The notes: generated by a model from the letters alone, not told the origin. A stretch of 64,000 bases of DNA from Acidimicrobiia bacterium (GCA_025361725.1 JANYJV010000010.1:1-64000), one strand, 5' to 3'; positions 33,608 through 44,966 are shown, counted from the first letter of the stretch. Made by a program: numbers and translations.

Positions 33608-35143
33608 ATGACCCACGCCCTCGGCATCGACGTCGGCACCACCAACGCCAAGGTCGCGCTCGTCGACGACACCGGCCGCTTGGTCACCGCCGCGGCCCGC
33701 CCGATCACCACCACGCGCGACGGCGAGGTCGCCGAGCAAGACGCCGCGCAACTCTGGGTCGCGGTCTGCGATGCCGTGCGTGAGGTCGTCAGCGCCGCGC
33801 CGGACGGAGCGGCGGACATCGGACACATCGGGGTCGACAGCCAATACTCCTCGACGGTGCCGGTCGACGCGGCTGGAAATGCCGTCGGCCCGCTGATCAT
33901 GTACCTCGACCGCAGGGGCACGGACCACTGCCTGGCGATCTTCGGCCGCGATCCCGATGCGTTCATGGCGTTCGTCGAGCACCACGGCATTCCGCCCGTC
34001 GGAGGTGGGGTCTCGCTGTCTCACATGTTGTACTTCCAACACGATCGGCCCGAAATCCACGCTCGTACCCATGCGTACCTCGAACCCATGGACTTCGTGA
34101 TCGCGCAACTCACCGGCGTCGTCGCCGCCAACCAGTGCACGCAGTTCACCTCGCTGTTGTGTGACAACCGCACACTCGGCAGCACCGAGTACGACCCCGA
34201 ACTCCTGCGCATGAGCGGCGCGGATCCGGACACGCTTCCACCGCTGCGATCGTTAATCGACCCGATCGGAACCCTGCTGGCCGAGGTGGCGGCCGACCTC
34301 GGGCTGCCGGCGGGCGCCATCGTCCACGCGCCGATCAACGACAGCCACGCCGGCGCCATTGCCACCGGCGCGCGCCGCGCCGATCGCATGGGGCTGATGA
34401 TCGGCACCACCTCGGTGTTGCTCGACACCACGGACCGCCACGGCACCGACCTCGACCATGAGGTCCTGACCATGCCGAGTCCGTTCCCCGGCGAATACAT
34501 CGTGTGGGCCGAAAACGGTCTGGGCGGCAAGGTCGTCGAGCACATGTTGGAGCGGGTCGTCCACGCGTCCGACGAGCTCGGCGATCATTCGACCGCGGAC
34601 CAGTTCGCGCAACTCGATCAACTGTTGAGCGCGGTGGCGCCGGGAAGCAACGGCGCGATCTTCATGCCGTGGCTGGCGGGTTCGCTCTCACCCGTCGCGG
34701 ATACCAACATGCGCGGCGGGTTCCTCAATCTCTCGCTCGACACGGAACGTCGCCACCTGGTGCGTGCGGTGATCGAAGGCGTGGGATTCAACCTCGCCTG
34801 GCTGCTCCCGGTGGTCGAGACGTTCTCGGGCCACCCGGACCAGGAGATCATCTTCGGCGGTGGCGCGGCCCGTTCTGCGCACTGGGTCCAGACCTTGGCC
34901 GACATCTTCGACCGACCGGTGTCGGCGCTCACCGATCCCCATCAGGTGATCGCCCGAGCCACCGCAATGCTCGCATTGAATCGCGGCGGCGTCCTCACCA
35001 CCGACGATCTCGACCGCATGGTCGACGTCGCCACCAAGGTCGAGCCGCGCCCTGAACATCGGGCGACCTACGACCGCCTGCTCACCCAGTACGTCGCCGC
35101 GTTCGACGCCCTGCGCCCCATCTACGCAACCTTGAATACTTGA
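33608..35143 (+). CDS. FGGY-family carbohydrate kinase
   Basis: 511 aa from the ATG giving MTHALGIDVGTTNAKVALVD. The N-terminal phosphate-1 motif (DVGTTNAK), then IGHIGVDSQYSSTVPVDAAG, MYLDRRGTDH, the substrate-pocket Asp in HAPINDSHAGAIATG and the C-terminal EIIFGGGAARSAHWVQTLAD (adenosine motif) define an FGGY kinase of the xylulokinase/gluconokinase group. The sugar or polyol substrate is not readable from sequence. It is followed after 18 bp by the PLP-dependent lyase gene, so the two are almost certainly one operon. Confidence 0.92.
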   Translation: MTHALGIDVGTTNAKVALVDDTGRLVTAAARPITTTRDGEVAEQDAAQLWVAVCDAVREVVSAAPDGAADIGHIGVDSQYSSTVPVDAAGNAVGPLIMYLDRRGTDHCLAIFGRDPDAFMAFVEHHGIPPVGGGVSLSHMLYFQHDRPEIHARTHAYLEPMDFVIAQLTGVVAANQCTQFTSLLCDNRTLGSTEYDPELLRMSGADPDTLPPLRSLIDPIGTLLAEVAADLGLPAGAIVHAPINDSHAGAIATGARRADRMGLMIGTTSVLLDTTDRHGTDLDHEVLTMPSPFPGEYIVWAENGLGGKVVEHMLERVVHASDELGDHSTADQFAQLDQLLSAVAPGSNGAIFMPWLAGSLSPVADTNMRGGFLNLSLDTERRHLVRAVIEGVGFNLAWLLPVVETFSGHPDQEIIFGGGAARSAHWVQTLADIFDRPVSALTDPHQVIARATAMLALNRGGVLTTDDLDRMVDVATKVEPRPEHRATYDRLLTQYVAAFDALRPIYATLNT

Positions 35144-35161
35144 ACCGAGGAAAGGCCCTTC

Positions 35162-36559
35162 ATGGCTTACCCATATGCCGACCGATTTCCCGTGCTGCGG
35201 GGGATGCCGTCCGAAGGACGCGACCGCAATGCGATCGTGGCCGAGCTCCGCGAGCTCGCGACCGCTGAAGACAAGACGTGGGAGACCGGCAAGTGCTCCG
35301 GCACTATGTACTGCGGCGACCACGACCACTACGACTTCATGAATGAAGTATTCGGGATGTACAGCCACATGAACGTGCTCCAGCGCGACATGTGCCCGAG
35401 CGCCACACGGTTCGAGGGTGAGATCATCGCCATGACCCTCGACCTGATGCACGGCACCGCGGCGCAGAGTGCCGACGACGGGCCGGTCGGTCTCATCACG
35501 TCGGGAGGCTCGGGCAGCATCCTCCACGCAGTGCTCGCGTACCGCGAGTGGGCACAGAACGCGAAGGGCATTGCGCACCCGAACATCATCAAGCCCGAGA
35601 CCGCGCACCCGGCGTTCAACAAGGCGTGTCATCTCGTCGGCGTTGAGCTGCGCCAAGCGCCGATCGACCCGGCCACCGCCCAAGTGGACCTCGATGCCCT
35701 TGCCGATCTGATCGACGAGAACACCGCGGCCATGATCGGTTCGGCCTGCAGCTACGGCTACGGCACCATCGACCCGATCGCGGAGATGGGACAACTCGCG
35801 CTGACCCATGACATCGGCCTGCACGTCGACGGGTGTCTCGGCGGATTCATCCTTCCGTGGGGCGAGCAACTCGGCTACGACATCCCGGCGTTCGACTTCC
35901 GCGTTCCGGGAGTCACGAGCATCTCGGCCGATACGCACAAGTACGCGTACGGACTCAAGGGCACGTCCGTTCTCTTGTTCCGCGATCGCATCCTGCGCAA
36001 CGGTCAGTACTTCTACCTGACCGACTGGACCGGCGGAAAGTACTGCTCACCGGGTATCGACGGCTCGCGGTCCGGCGGTCTCCTCGCCGCCACGTGGGCG
36101 GGCATGGTCTCGCTCGGCGCCGAGGGATACCTCCGCTACGCGCGCGCAATTTTCGAGACGGCGTTCGCAATGCAGGACGCAGTCAAGGCGCATTCGGAAC
36201 TGCGCCTCATCGGATCACCGACGTTCTGCTTCAGCTTCACGTCGGACGATTTCGATATCTACCACGTCAACGATTTCATGCGGACTCGCGGTTGGCGCTT
36301 CAACGGTCAGCAGTATCCGAACTCGATCCACATGGCGGTGACCCGACCGCAGACCCAGGACGGCGTGGCGGACGCTTTCGCCACCGACCTCGACGAGGCC
36401 GTTGCGTACGCGATCGAACACAAGGACGAGCCGGCCAAGAGCAGCGCCATCTACGGCGGAGTGGCCGGTGGCCCATCGCCCGACGCGACCACCTTCATCG
36501 AGTCGATCATGGCCTCGATGATGGACGAGCAGCAGGCCCTCCCCCCACTCACCGCCTAA
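35162..36559 (+). CDS. Sphingosine-1-phosphate-lyase-like PLP enzyme
   Basis: 465 aa with a strong GAGGAAAGG ribosome site. GKCSGTMYCGDHDHYDFMNE at the N-terminus, VGLITSGGSGSILHAVLAY (phosphate-binding loop), the HVDGCLGGF Asp that contacts the PLP ring nitrogen and SADTHKYAYGLKG (PLP Lys in the DxHK motif) place it in the group II decarboxylase-like family nearest to S1P lyase. Such enzymes cleave a C-C bond in a phosphorylated amino alcohol. The adjacent FGGY kinase could make the phosphorylated substrate, giving a kinase-then-lyase route; this is an inference from the operon. Confidence 0.9.
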   Translation: MAYPYADRFPVLRGMPSEGRDRNAIVAELRELATAEDKTWETGKCSGTMYCGDHDHYDFMNEVFGMYSHMNVLQRDMCPSATRFEGEIIAMTLDLMHGTAAQSADDGPVGLITSGGSGSILHAVLAYREWAQNAKGIAHPNIIKPETAHPAFNKACHLVGVELRQAPIDPATAQVDLDALADLIDENTAAMIGSACSYGYGTIDPIAEMGQLALTHDIGLHVDGCLGGFILPWGEQLGYDIPAFDFRVPGVTSISADTHKYAYGLKGTSVLLFRDRILRNGQYFYLTDWTGGKYCSPGIDGSRSGGLLAATWAGMVSLGAEGYLRYARAIFETAFAMQDAVKAHSELRLIGSPTFCFSFTSDDFDIYHVNDFMRTRGWRFNGQQYPNSIHMAVTRPQTQDGVADAFATDLDEAVAYAIEHKDEPAKSSAIYGGVAGGPSPDATTFIESIMASMMDEQQALPPLTA

Positions 36560-36616
36560 CTCGGGGTTAGACGGCCCATCAACGCACGAGGATCCAAAGC
36601 TCTTTTCGACCGCGAT

Positions 36617-36653
36617 TGGGATCGGCGTCACGCCTTGCGTGACGCCGATCCCA
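36617..36653. terminator. Perfect 17-bp hairpin between convergent genes
   Basis: TGGGATCGGCGTCACGC and GCGTGACGCCGATCCCA form a perfect 17-bp stem with a CTT loop. It lies in the 279-bp spacer between the PLP lyase stop and the histidine-phosphatase stop, so it can terminate both transcripts. There is no T-tract on either side. The rest of the spacer shows nothing recognisable. Confidence 0.85.
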
Positions 36654-36838
36654 GACGCTGGGCAAGTATCGGACCGCACCCAAGCAGATGGCGACGTCAT
36701 TCGACGGCGGGCACGTTTTGCGGAACGTCCCGGAATCTGGCACTACCCGTAGAACCGAGAGCCAGGCGACTTCAGTGCGCTTTGGGGCGCCCTGGGCCCC
36801 GAAAGCGCGGAAAGTCGGCGTTCGAACCACGCGGCGCG

Positions 36839-37411
36839 TCAGTTCGAGGGGAGGCGGTTCCAGTGGCGGATGACGCGGTAGTCGTGTTCGTGGCCGATCA
36901 CCGAGATCGACGCCGGATCGAGCGCAACCACCCGCCCGGCCGCCGGCTCGAGGCCCACCGCGCAGGCGGTCAAGATGCGCAGGATGTGAGCATGGGCGAA
37001 CAGCAGCACCCGGCCGTCGACGGCATCGCACCGTTCAATGACCGCGGCGGCCCTTGCCGCCACCGCCGCGAGCGACTCACCCTCGGGGATCGGGTCGCTC
37101 CACACACTCCAACCGGGGATTTCCTCGCGAATCTCAGGCGTCGTGCGTCCCTCAAACACGCCGTAGTCCCACTCACGGAGATCGTCGACAACTTCCGCGT
37201 TCGCGAACCCAGCGATGCGCGCCGTCTCGCGCGCTCGGCTCAGTGGACTGGTGAAGACCGCGGCGAACGGCTGCCGATCCAGCGGGCGAAACAGCGCCGC
37301 GGCTTCGCGGCGGCCGGCGTCGGTGAGCGCAACATCAGTCCGTCCGGTGTGCTGACCCGTGGCCGTCCATTCCGTGGCGCCGTGGCGCACCAGCCACAGC
37401 TCCGGGTTCAT
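36839..37411 (-). CDS. Histidine phosphatase (phosphoglycerate-mutase-like)
   Basis: 190 aa from the ATG overlapping the rpiA stop (ATGA). LWLVRHGATEWTATGQHTG holds the RHG motif with the phospho-accepting His and Arg. AVFTSPLSRARETA is the second Arg box, LREWDYGVFEGRTTPEIRE the acid region (Glu) and LLFAHAHILRILTA the second His. It matches the broad PhoE/GpmB-like branch, probably a sugar-phosphate or nucleotide phosphatase rather than glycolytic mutase. As the last gene of the pentose phosphate operon it might act on a sugar phosphate of that pathway. Confidence 0.92.
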   Translation of the reverse strand: MNPELWLVRHGATEWTATGQHTGRTDVALTDAGRREAAALFRPLDRQPFAAVFTSPLSRARETARIAGFANAEVVDDLREWDYGVFEGRTTPEIREEIPGWSVWSDPIPEGESLAAVAARAAAVIERCDAVDGRVLLFAHAHILRILTACAVGLEPAAGRVVALDPASISVIGHEHDYRVIRHWNRLPSN

Positions 37412-38094
37412 CGCGTCCGGTGCTCGACGCCGTTCTCCCGAGCGACGAGTACGTCCGTCACCAGGTTGAGGAACAGTCCGTGCTCGACGATCCCGGCGCG
37501 CCGGCTCAACATGCCCGCGAGGCGAGCCGCGTCTCGGATCGGCGGGAACGCACAATCGAGGATCCAGTTGCCTTCGTCGGTCACGTACTCAGCACCACCA
37601 CCAGCGCGCCGGACCGCGACTCCAGCGCCCATGTCGTCGAGGTACTCGGCCTCAGGACGCCAGCCGAAGATCGCGACCTCGACCGGCAGGGCGATGCGTC
37701 CACCGAGCTGATCGGTCAACTTCGACTCGTCGACGATGATCACTTCGCGCGCACTGGCCTGCGCCACCATTTTCTCGCGCCACAGTGCCCCGCCGGCGCC
37801 CTTGATGAGGTTGAAGTCCGGGTCCACTTCGTCGGCGCCGTCGATGGTGAGATCGATGGCCGGGTGCTCACCGAGGGTGGTGAGCTCGATACCCGCGGTG
37901 ATGGCCTCGGTCTCGCTGGCACGGGAGGTGGGGATGCCGAGCACGCCATGGAGTTGCCCGTCCGCGATGCGAGCACCGATGGCCCGGATTGCGTGGGCGG
38001 CGGTGGTGCCGGTACCGAGACCGACCACCATTCCGGATTCGACCCACGAGGCGGCATATTCGCCGACGGCCTGCTTCTGCTCGTCCTGATTCAT
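37408..38094 (-). CDS. rpiA: Ribose-5-phosphate isomerase A
   Basis: 228 aa, ATG overlapping the zwf stop (ATGA). [18 protein letters not shown] is the phosphate-binding GTGSTA-like loop. [20 protein letters not shown] carries the active-site DGADE and the KGxGG loop ([14 protein letters not shown], with the catalytic base Glu and Lys). [12 protein letters not shown] and the C-terminal [15 protein letters not shown] complete the RpiA pattern. It interconverts ribulose-5-phosphate and ribose-5-phosphate, linking the zwf/gnd products to nucleotide synthesis. Cytoplasmic. Confidence 0.96.
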   Translation of the reverse strand: MNQDEQKQAVGEYAASWVESGMVVGLGTGTTAAHAIRAIGARIADGQLHGVLGIPTSRASETEAITAGIELTTLGEHPAIDLTIDGADEVDPDFNLIKGAGGALWREKMVAQASAREVIIVDESKLTDQLGGRIALPVEVAIFGWRPEAEYLDDMGAGVAVRRAGGGAEYVTDEGNWILDCAFPPIRDAARLAGMLSRRAGIVEHGLFLNLVTDVLVARENGVEHRTR

Positions 38095-39507
38095 ACCCGA
38101 GTCTCGCTTGTGGGACGGGCGAGCACCGGATCGTGCCACCCTCCATCCTTCGTGATGAGCCGATCGGCTTCCACTGGGCCCCAGGTTCCGGGTTCGTACG
38201 GAAGGGCCGGGCTGTGCTTCGTCAACACCTTGTCGACCACCCGCCACGCCTGCTCGACGCCGTCTTCCCGAGCGAACAGCAATCCCTCGCCACGGATGGC
38301 ATCGCCGATGAGTCGTTCGTACGGCGTCATCTCGTCCGGGTACTCGTTGCAGAGGTAGAGCTCGCGCGAGCTACCGACCATGGCTTCGCCCGGGACCTTC
38401 GCCCGAGCGCCGATCGCGATCGAGATCTCGGGTGCGAATCGGAATCGGACGTAGTTGCCATGCCCTTCCGCAACGTCGGAGTCGGCGAAGACGCGCTGGG
38501 GAGGTGAATGGAGTTCCACGTGCACCTCCGTGCACTTCTCCGGCAGGCTCTTGCCGGCACGCAGATACCACGGCACCCCTGCCCACCGCCAAGAATCGAT
38601 GTGCAGCCGGCACGCGGCATACGTCTCGACGTCCGAGTCCGGCACGACGCCCGGTTCGGAGCGATAGCCGTCGAACTGACCGCGCACGAGATCTCGCGGC
38701 GTCATGGTCTCGACGGCGGCGAACACGCGCTCCTTGCCGTCGCGGAGGGCAAGGTCTCCCATCCCGAGCGGCGGCTCCATCGCGAGCAGCGCCATGATCT
38801 GGAAGAGGTGGTTCTGCACGACGTCGCGCAGCGCGCCGACTTCCTCGTAGAACGCGCCTCGGCCCTGCACGCCGAAGTTCTCGGCCATGGTGATCTGCAC
38901 GCTGGCGATGTAGTTGCGGTTCCAGATGGGCTCGAGGAACGAGTTGGCGAACCGGAAGTAGAGGAGGTTCTGTACCTCCTCCTTCCCGAGGAAGTGGTCG
39001 ATCCGAAAGACCCGATCCTCGGGAAACACCGAGTGGACGATCCGGTTCAGTTCCTGCCCGGATGCGAGGTCTCGCCCGAAGGGCTTCTCGACAATGAGGC
39101 GCGCGTTCTCCGCTGCGCCGGACGAGCCGAGCGTCTCGACCACCGGCCCGAACATGCTCGGCGGGATCGCAAGGTAGTGCGCCGGAGCCTTCGCGCCGAC
39201 CTTGTCGAGTTCACGCTTCAGTTTGGTGAACGTCGCCGGGTCGGCGTACTCGCCGTGTACGTAGTGCATGGAGTCCATGAGGTGGTCCAGCGCCTTGGCG
39301 TCAGTGACGCCGCCGTGTTCGTCGATGCTGGCCCGAATCCGCTCGTCGAACGCCACGAGTTTGAGTTCGTCTCGGGCGATACCGATGACCGGCACGTTGA
39401 GATTCCCGTGGCGCGCCATCGCGTAAAGCGCCGGGATCGTCATCTTGTAGCCGAGGTCGCCCGTCGCACCGAACCAACAGAGGGCGTCGGCCTTCCCGAT
39501 GCCTCGA

Positions 39508-39524
<17 letters not shown>
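38091..39524 (-). CDS. zwf: Glucose-6-phosphate 1-dehydrogenase
   Basis: 477 aa from the ATG giving [20 protein letters not shown]; its start lies inside the end of gnd (17-nt overlap), with a GGAG/GGTGG site upstream. [15 protein letters not shown] is the dinucleotide-binding GxxGDLA-type loop. [15 protein letters not shown] holds the substrate-binding and catalytic His/Lys signature. [15 protein letters not shown] and [20 protein letters not shown] are also conserved. It oxidises glucose-6-phosphate with NADP(+) to 6-phosphogluconolactone. No OpcA-type assembly gene is adjacent, unlike many Actinobacteria. Confidence 0.97.
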
Positions 39525-40518
<994 letters not shown>

Positions 40519-40532
40519 CTCTGTACTCCTTC

Positions 40533-42158
40533 TCAGTCCCGACGATCGCGCAGCTGCCGGTACCGGCGGATGAGCGCGTTCGTCGACGAATCGTGGGTGA
40601 GCTCCGCGTCGGAATCCAGTTCCGGGACGATCCGCTGCGCGAGTTGCTTGCCGAGTTCGACGCCCCATTGGTCGAACGAGTTGATGTTCCAGATCGCACC
40701 TTGGGTGAAGACCTTGTGCTCGTACAACGCGATGAGCTGGCCGAACGTGTGGGGCGTCAGTTCGGGCATCAGGATGGTGGAACTCGGGTGGTTGCCCGCG
40801 AACACGCGTGCTTCGACTTGATCCGTCTCCACGCCGTCGGCGATCACTTCCTCCCGCGTCTTGCCGAAGGCGAGTGCCTCGGGTTGCGCAAGCAGATTCG
40901 CCACCAGCAGATCCTGATGGTCGCCGAGCGGTTGGGCGGCACGCGCCACACAGATGAAATCCGCCGGGATCAGCTTCGTGCCCTGATGAATGAGCTGGTA
41001 GTACGCGTGCTGGCCGTTGGTCCCCGCCTGACCCCAGACGATCGGGCCGGTCTGCATCCCGACCGGCTCGCCCTCGCGGGTCACGGACTTCCCGTTGCTC
41101 TCCATGTCCAACTGCTGCAGGTACGCCGGCAGATGGGCGAGGTACTGGCTGTACGGCAGCACCGCGAGCGTTTCAGCACCGAAGCAGTTGCCGTACCAAA
41201 CGCCGATCAGACCCATGAGCATCGGCAGGTTGGACTCAATCGGTGCCGTCCGGAAGTGTTCGTCCATCGCGTGGAACCCGGCCAGCATATCGCCGAACTG
41301 GTCGGCTCCGATCGCGAGCATCAACGACAGGCCGATCGCCGAGTCGAACGAGTAGCGGCCGCCGACCCAATCCCAGAACCCGAACATGTTGTCCGGATCG
41401 ATACCGAACTTCGTCACTTCGTCCGCGTTGGTGGACACCGCAACGAAGTGGCGCGCCACCGCGGCGTCGTCACGGAGTTTCGCGAGCGACCACTCGCGCG
41501 CCGAACCGGCGTTGGTCATGGTCTCGAGCGTGGTGAACGTCTTGGACGCCACGATGAAGAGCGTCGTCTCGGGATCCAAGTCCTGGGTCGCTTCACGGAA
41601 GTCCGAACCGTCGATGTTCGAGACGAACCGGTACCGCATCGAACGGTCCGAGAACGCCGCCAACGCAGTGGTCGCCATGCGCGGGCCGAGATCGCTGCCA
41701 CCGATCCCGATGTTGACGATCGCGTCGATGCGCTTCCCGGTGTGACCGGTCCACTCGCCGCTCCGCACGCGCTCGGAAAATGCCGCCATGCGATCGAGCA
41801 CGCCGTGCACCTCGGCGACAACGTTCACACCGTCGACGACGATCTCGGCATCTCTCGGTGCCCGCAACGCGATGTGCAACACCGACCGATGTTCGGTGAC
41901 GTTGATCGGATCCCCGCGGAACATCGCGTCCCGGAGTTCTTCCACGCCGGCGCGGCGCGCAACATCGGCAAGAAGCCCGATCGTGGCGCCGGTCAGCCGG
42001 TGCTTTGAGTAGTCCAGGAAGAGGTCGCCGGCCGTCGCGGTCAGGTCCTCGCCACGTTGGGGATCGTTGGAAAAGAACTCACGTAGATGCCGATCTTTGA
42101 CTTCGTCGTAGTGCGCAACGAGCGCGTTCCACTCAGAGGAATCCACCACACGCGTCAT
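40533..42158 (-). CDS. pgi: Glucose-6-phosphate isomerase
   Basis: 541 aa from the ATG giving [20 protein letters not shown]; no ribosome site precedes it, so it may be leaderless or start close to the transcript end. [40 protein letters not shown] and [17 protein letters not shown] form the sugar-phosphate-binding core. [45 protein letters not shown] and [20 protein letters not shown] are signature blocks including the catalytic Glu, His and Lys. It is the first gene of the operon, setting the split between glycolysis and the oxidative pentose phosphate pathway. Confidence 0.97.
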   Translation of the reverse strand: MTRVVDSSEWNALVAHYDEVKDRHLREFFSNDPQRGEDLTATAGDLFLDYSKHRLTGATIGLLADVARRAGVEELRDAMFRGDPINVTEHRSVLHIALRAPRDAEIVVDGVNVVAEVHGVLDRMAAFSERVRSGEWTGHTGKRIDAIVNIGIGGSDLGPRMATTALAAFSDRSMRYRFVSNIDGSDFREATQDLDPETTLFIVASKTFTTLETMTNAGSAREWSLAKLRDDAAVARHFVAVSTNADEVTKFGIDPDNMFGFWDWVGGRYSFDSAIGLSLMLAIGADQFGDMLAGFHAMDEHFRTAPIESNLPMLMGLIGVWYGNCFGAETLAVLPYSQYLAHLPAYLQQLDMESNGKSVTREGEPVGMQTGPIVWGQAGTNGQHAYYQLIHQGTKLIPADFICVARAAQPLGDHQDLLVANLLAQPEALAFGKTREEVIADGVETDQVEARVFAGNHPSSTILMPELTPHTFGQLIALYEHKVFTQGAIWNINSFDQWGVELGKQLAQRIVPELDSDAELTHDSSTNALIRRYRQLRDRRD

Positions 42159-42240
42159 CGGGCGAGTCTGACACGCAGCCCCACCAAAACTGGCGACCTC
42201 TCCGCCCGTCGCGACCATGCGGCCGGCGCCGGGCGCGCGC

Positions 42241-43002
42241 TCAGCCGAGGTCGACCCAGGAACTCAACCCGAGCGCATCGAGCAGATCCGTGATGCGCGC
42301 GGTGAGCCACGACAACCGGTCGAGCGCGAGGAGGAGACCGAACCCGAACAACACCGCAGCCGAGATGAACGCGATGAGACGGAGATGGCGCTTCAGCGCG
42401 TTCAGCGCGGTGGTGGACGCACCGAACGCCAGTCCGATGACCAAGAACGAGACGCCCATCCCCACCGAATACGCGGCGAGCAGACTCACCGCGCGCGCCG
42501 AGGTCTGGGTAGCGGCGACCCCGAAGACCGCGGCCAACACCGGACCGAGACACGGAGACCAACCGAAGCCGAATGCGGCGCCGACGATGGGTGCGGTCGC
42601 CCAACCGAACCGTCGGTTCACCTGGAACCGCTTCTCCGGATACAGGCGCGGCGCCCGCAACACCTGCGAGCCCACGAGGTAGAGCGCCATGACCATGACG
42701 AGGATCCCGGACGCGCGGGTCAGGGTCTCCTGGTTGTCGAACGCAGCCTGCCCGATGCCGCTGGCCGCGAGCCCGAGGATCGTGAAGACTGATCCGAATC
42801 CGAGCGTGAACAGCGCCGTCGTCACGGCAACGCGCCCGAGGTTGGCGCGCTCACCTTCTTGTAGGTCCGCCACCGAGACGCCGCTCACCACGCTGAGGTA
42901 GCCCGGAACCATGGGCAGCACACACGGCGACAGGATCGACACGATGCCCCCGCCGAACGCGACGAGCAGCCCCACGTTGTTTGCCGTCACCGCAAGAAGC
43001 AC
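42241..43002 (-). CDS. ccdA: CcdA/DsbD-type thiol-disulfide transporter
   Basis: 253 aa, GTG start, six predicted membrane helices. [19 protein letters not shown] and [17 protein letters not shown] hold the two conserved Cys-Pro motifs of CcdA in helices 1 and 4. The protein carries reducing equivalents from cytoplasmic thioredoxin across the membrane, often for cytochrome c maturation. No cytochrome or thioredoxin-like partner is directly adjacent. It starts about 100 bp from the LexA-type box that also lies upstream of the divergent methyltransferase cassette. Confidence 0.92.
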   Translation of the reverse strand: MLLAVTANNVGLLVAFGGGIVSILSPCVLPMVPGYLSVVSGVSVADLQEGERANLGRVAVTTALFTLGFGSVFTILGLAASGIGQAAFDNQETLTRASGILVMVMALYLVGSQVLRAPRLYPEKRFQVNRRFGWATAPIVGAAFGFGWSPCLGPVLAAVFGVAATQTSARAVSLLAAYSVGMGVSFLVIGLAFGASTTALNALKRHLRLIAFISAAVLFGFGLLLALDRLSWLTARITDLLDALGLSSWVDLG

Positions 43003-43102
43003 GGCGCCAAGGTTACGGGGCGGCGGTCTGGCTCTCGGCGTCGCCGCCCGCGCCGACGGGTGCGAACTCGCGTGGCGGGTTGGGGATCAACTAGGATGAT
43101 AG

Positions 43103-43116
43103 CGAACGTGCGTTCG
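43103..43116. promoter_or_regulatory. LexA/SOS-type box CGAAC-N4-GTTCG
   Basis: CGAACGTGCGTTCG is a perfect match to the Gram-positive/actinobacterial LexA box (CGAAC-N4-GTTCG). Its flanking bases extend it to a 16-bp palindrome GCGAACGTGCGTTCGC. It is in the 173-bp divergent spacer, 60 bp before the methyltransferase start and about 100 bp before ccdA. A possible -10 (TAGGAT, 43092-43097) lies just upstream, but no convincing -35 is visible. It predicts DNA-damage induction of the cassette or, less likely, of ccdA. Confidence 0.65.
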
Positions 43117-43175
43117 CACATACGCATCCCTTCGATGCCGGACGCACCTCGTGGCTTTCGGCGGAGGAGTGGTCA

Positions 43176-44651
43176 ATGCAAGAGCGTAGGAACACCGCCA
43201 CGTCGAACTTTGGCGTGTCACGTCGCGAAGGGCACGATGCGTCTGCCTTTTATGAGCGGTTCCAAGCGCCTGCAGTATCGACGCTCGACGCAGTACCCCC
43301 TCCCAAGCCGATCGACGAGCCGTTCCAAACCGGAGATGCGCGTCACATGGACTCGGTCGCGGATGGTTCCGTCGCGCTGGTCGTCACATCACCGCCGTAC
43401 TTCGCCGGCAAGCAATACGAAGAGGAACTCGAGCGAGACGGAGTCCCCGCCTCGTACCTCGAGTACCTCGACCTCCTCGAAGCGGTCTTCACGGAGTGCA
43501 AGAAGAAACTTGAACCGGGTGGTCGCATCGCGGTCAACGTTGCGAACTTGGGGAGAAAGCCGTACCGCAGTCTCTCTGCCGACGTGATTCATATTCTTCA
43601 AGACAAACTCGGCCTCTTGCTGCGCGGCGAGCTGATTTGGCAGAAGGGTGAGGGGGCGACCGGATCGTGCGCGTGGGGATCGTTTCGCAGCGCCGCGAAC
43701 CCGGTGCTGCGCGACATCACCGAACGGGTAGTCATCGCCAGCAACGGACGGTTCGACCGCGCCCGTACCGTCAAGCAACGCGAAGCTGAAGAACTGCCGT
43801 ACCAGAGCACCTTGATGACCGAAGACTTCATGGCGCTCACGCTCGACCTCTGGGAGATCCCGCCGGAGAGCGCGCGTCGCGTCGGCCACCCTGCACCGTT
43901 TCCCGTCGAGCTCCCGGAACAGTTGATCCGGCTGTACACCTTCGACAACGACCTGGTGCTCGACCCGTTCATGGGCAGCGGATCTGCGCTCGTGGCTGCG
44001 GCACGGCTCAATCGGCGCTACGTCGGTTACGACCTGGATCCCGAGTACGTGACGATCGCTCGACAACGTGTGGCGGAGGAGCTCGAGCCGACGCCGCCGG
44101 CCCCGTCGTCTCGGACGCGAAAGCCGATCACGATTCCGGCAGGCGTTGCGGACGACGAGGACTTCCAGAGCCGGGCAACACGAGAAGGCAAGGCCGCGCA
44201 GAAACTCGCCGAAGAAGTGCTCGTCGGCGCGGGCTTTGCAATCTCTGAACGGAACCGCAAGATTCGAAAGACCGGCGTGACCATCAACTTCATCGCACAG
44301 GATGCTGCCGGCGAAACTTGGTACTTCGACGTCTCCGGTGCATTCAAGTCGCACCGCGGTGGTCTGCTTCGCACCGATACCGTTTGGAAGTCACTCGGAC
44401 GCGCCAATGCGTTACGAGATCAGGTGGCAGAGGGCGTCCCACTCGTCTTCCTCACGACCCATCTCCCTCGGCGACCGAGCGAAGGTGACACGGCACTGCG
44501 GTCGGCGGGGCCGAACGCATTCTTCGATGCGATCGAAATGTTGACGGACGAGGGCAGGGCCCGACTCGAGCAGTATGGCGACGGCGGTCATACGGCAGAA
44601 CCACTGACTGGATTCTGGACCACCGGAGATCTTGATCGGCGACGGCGGTAG
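43176..44651 (+). CDS. Beta-class DNA methyltransferase with nuclease-like C-terminal domain
   Basis: 491 aa; GGAGGAG lies 6 nt before the ATG. The order of motifs is TSPPYFAGK (motif IV, residues 71-79) before DPFMGSGSALVAAARLN (motif I, about 263), i.e. the beta class of N4-cytosine or N6-adenine methyltransferases; SPPY leans to N4C. YLEYLDLLEAVFTECKKKLE, GGRIAVNVANLGRKPY and RGELIWQKG fit the family. Residues 340-491 are an extra domain: GKAAQKLAEEVLVGAGFAIS, TINFIAQDAAGETWYFDVSG and LGRANALRDQV, which resembles a PD-(D/E)xK nuclease core with D-V-S where D/E-x-K is expected. Its stop (TAG) abuts the next ATG, so the three genes are coupled. Confidence 0.9.
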   Translation: MQERRNTATSNFGVSRREGHDASAFYERFQAPAVSTLDAVPPPKPIDEPFQTGDARHMDSVADGSVALVVTSPPYFAGKQYEEELERDGVPASYLEYLDLLEAVFTECKKKLEPGGRIAVNVANLGRKPYRSLSADVIHILQDKLGLLLRGELIWQKGEGATGSCAWGSFRSAANPVLRDITERVVIASNGRFDRARTVKQREAEELPYQSTLMTEDFMALTLDLWEIPPESARRVGHPAPFPVELPEQLIRLYTFDNDLVLDPFMGSGSALVAAARLNRRYVGYDLDPEYVTIARQRVAEELEPTPPAPSSRTRKPITIPAGVADDEDFQSRATREGKAAQKLAEEVLVGAGFAISERNRKIRKTGVTINFIAQDAAGETWYFDVSGAFKSHRGGLLRTDTVWKSLGRANALRDQVAEGVPLVFLTTHLPRRPSEGDTALRSAGPNAFFDAIEMLTDEGRARLEQYGDGGHTAEPLTGFWTTGDLDRRRR

Positions 44652-44966
44652 ATGCCCGACATTGTTGCGTGCGCGATCGTGCACGACGATCCGCCCGAGG
44701 TCTTCATTGCCGAGGACATCGAAACGCTCAACTGGATACTCGCGTTGAAGCTCATCGCCCAGTGTCCAGGACGAGAGGTGCCCGAAACGATCCGTGCTGC
44801 ATTGCGATCGGCGGTTCTCGACGAGCAGTGGGGACAGGCGGTCAGTCTTTGGATGGAAGTTCGTCCAGGAGCCATCGACGTGTATCCGTCGTACGAGTTG
44901 TACCGACCTGAAGATGTCGCGCTGGCCCACGAAGAGTTGCAGTTTTCGCGCCTCTTCCTCGACTGA
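44652..44966 (+). CDS. Small protein of the methyltransferase cassette
   Basis: 104 aa. The ATG follows the methyltransferase stop with no gap (TAGATG), and its own stop overlaps the next ATG (TGATG). The sequence (MPDIVACAIVHDDPPEVFIA, ETLNWILALKLIAQCPG, QAVSLWMEVRPGAIDVYPS) is acidic, mixed alpha/beta, and has no motif I recognise. Tight coupling on both sides makes it a real gene; it could be an accessory, specificity or control subunit. Its size is also compatible with an inhibitor of the third protein. Confidence 0.85.
   Translation: MPDIVACAIVHDDPPEVFIAEDIETLNWILALKLIAQCPGREVPETIRAALRSAVLDEQWGQAVSLWMEVRPGAIDVYPSYELYRPEDVALAHEELQFSRLFLD

Noticed and set aside
36817-36830. GTTCGAACC near the histidine-phosphatase stop as a tRNA arm
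   Set aside because: No cloverleaf can be built from the flanking bases.
43079-43100. TTGGGG and TAGGAT as a -35/-10 pair before the methyltransferase cassette
   Set aside because: The spacing of about 7 bp is far from the 16-18 bp needed; only the -10-like hexamer is kept as a weak note.
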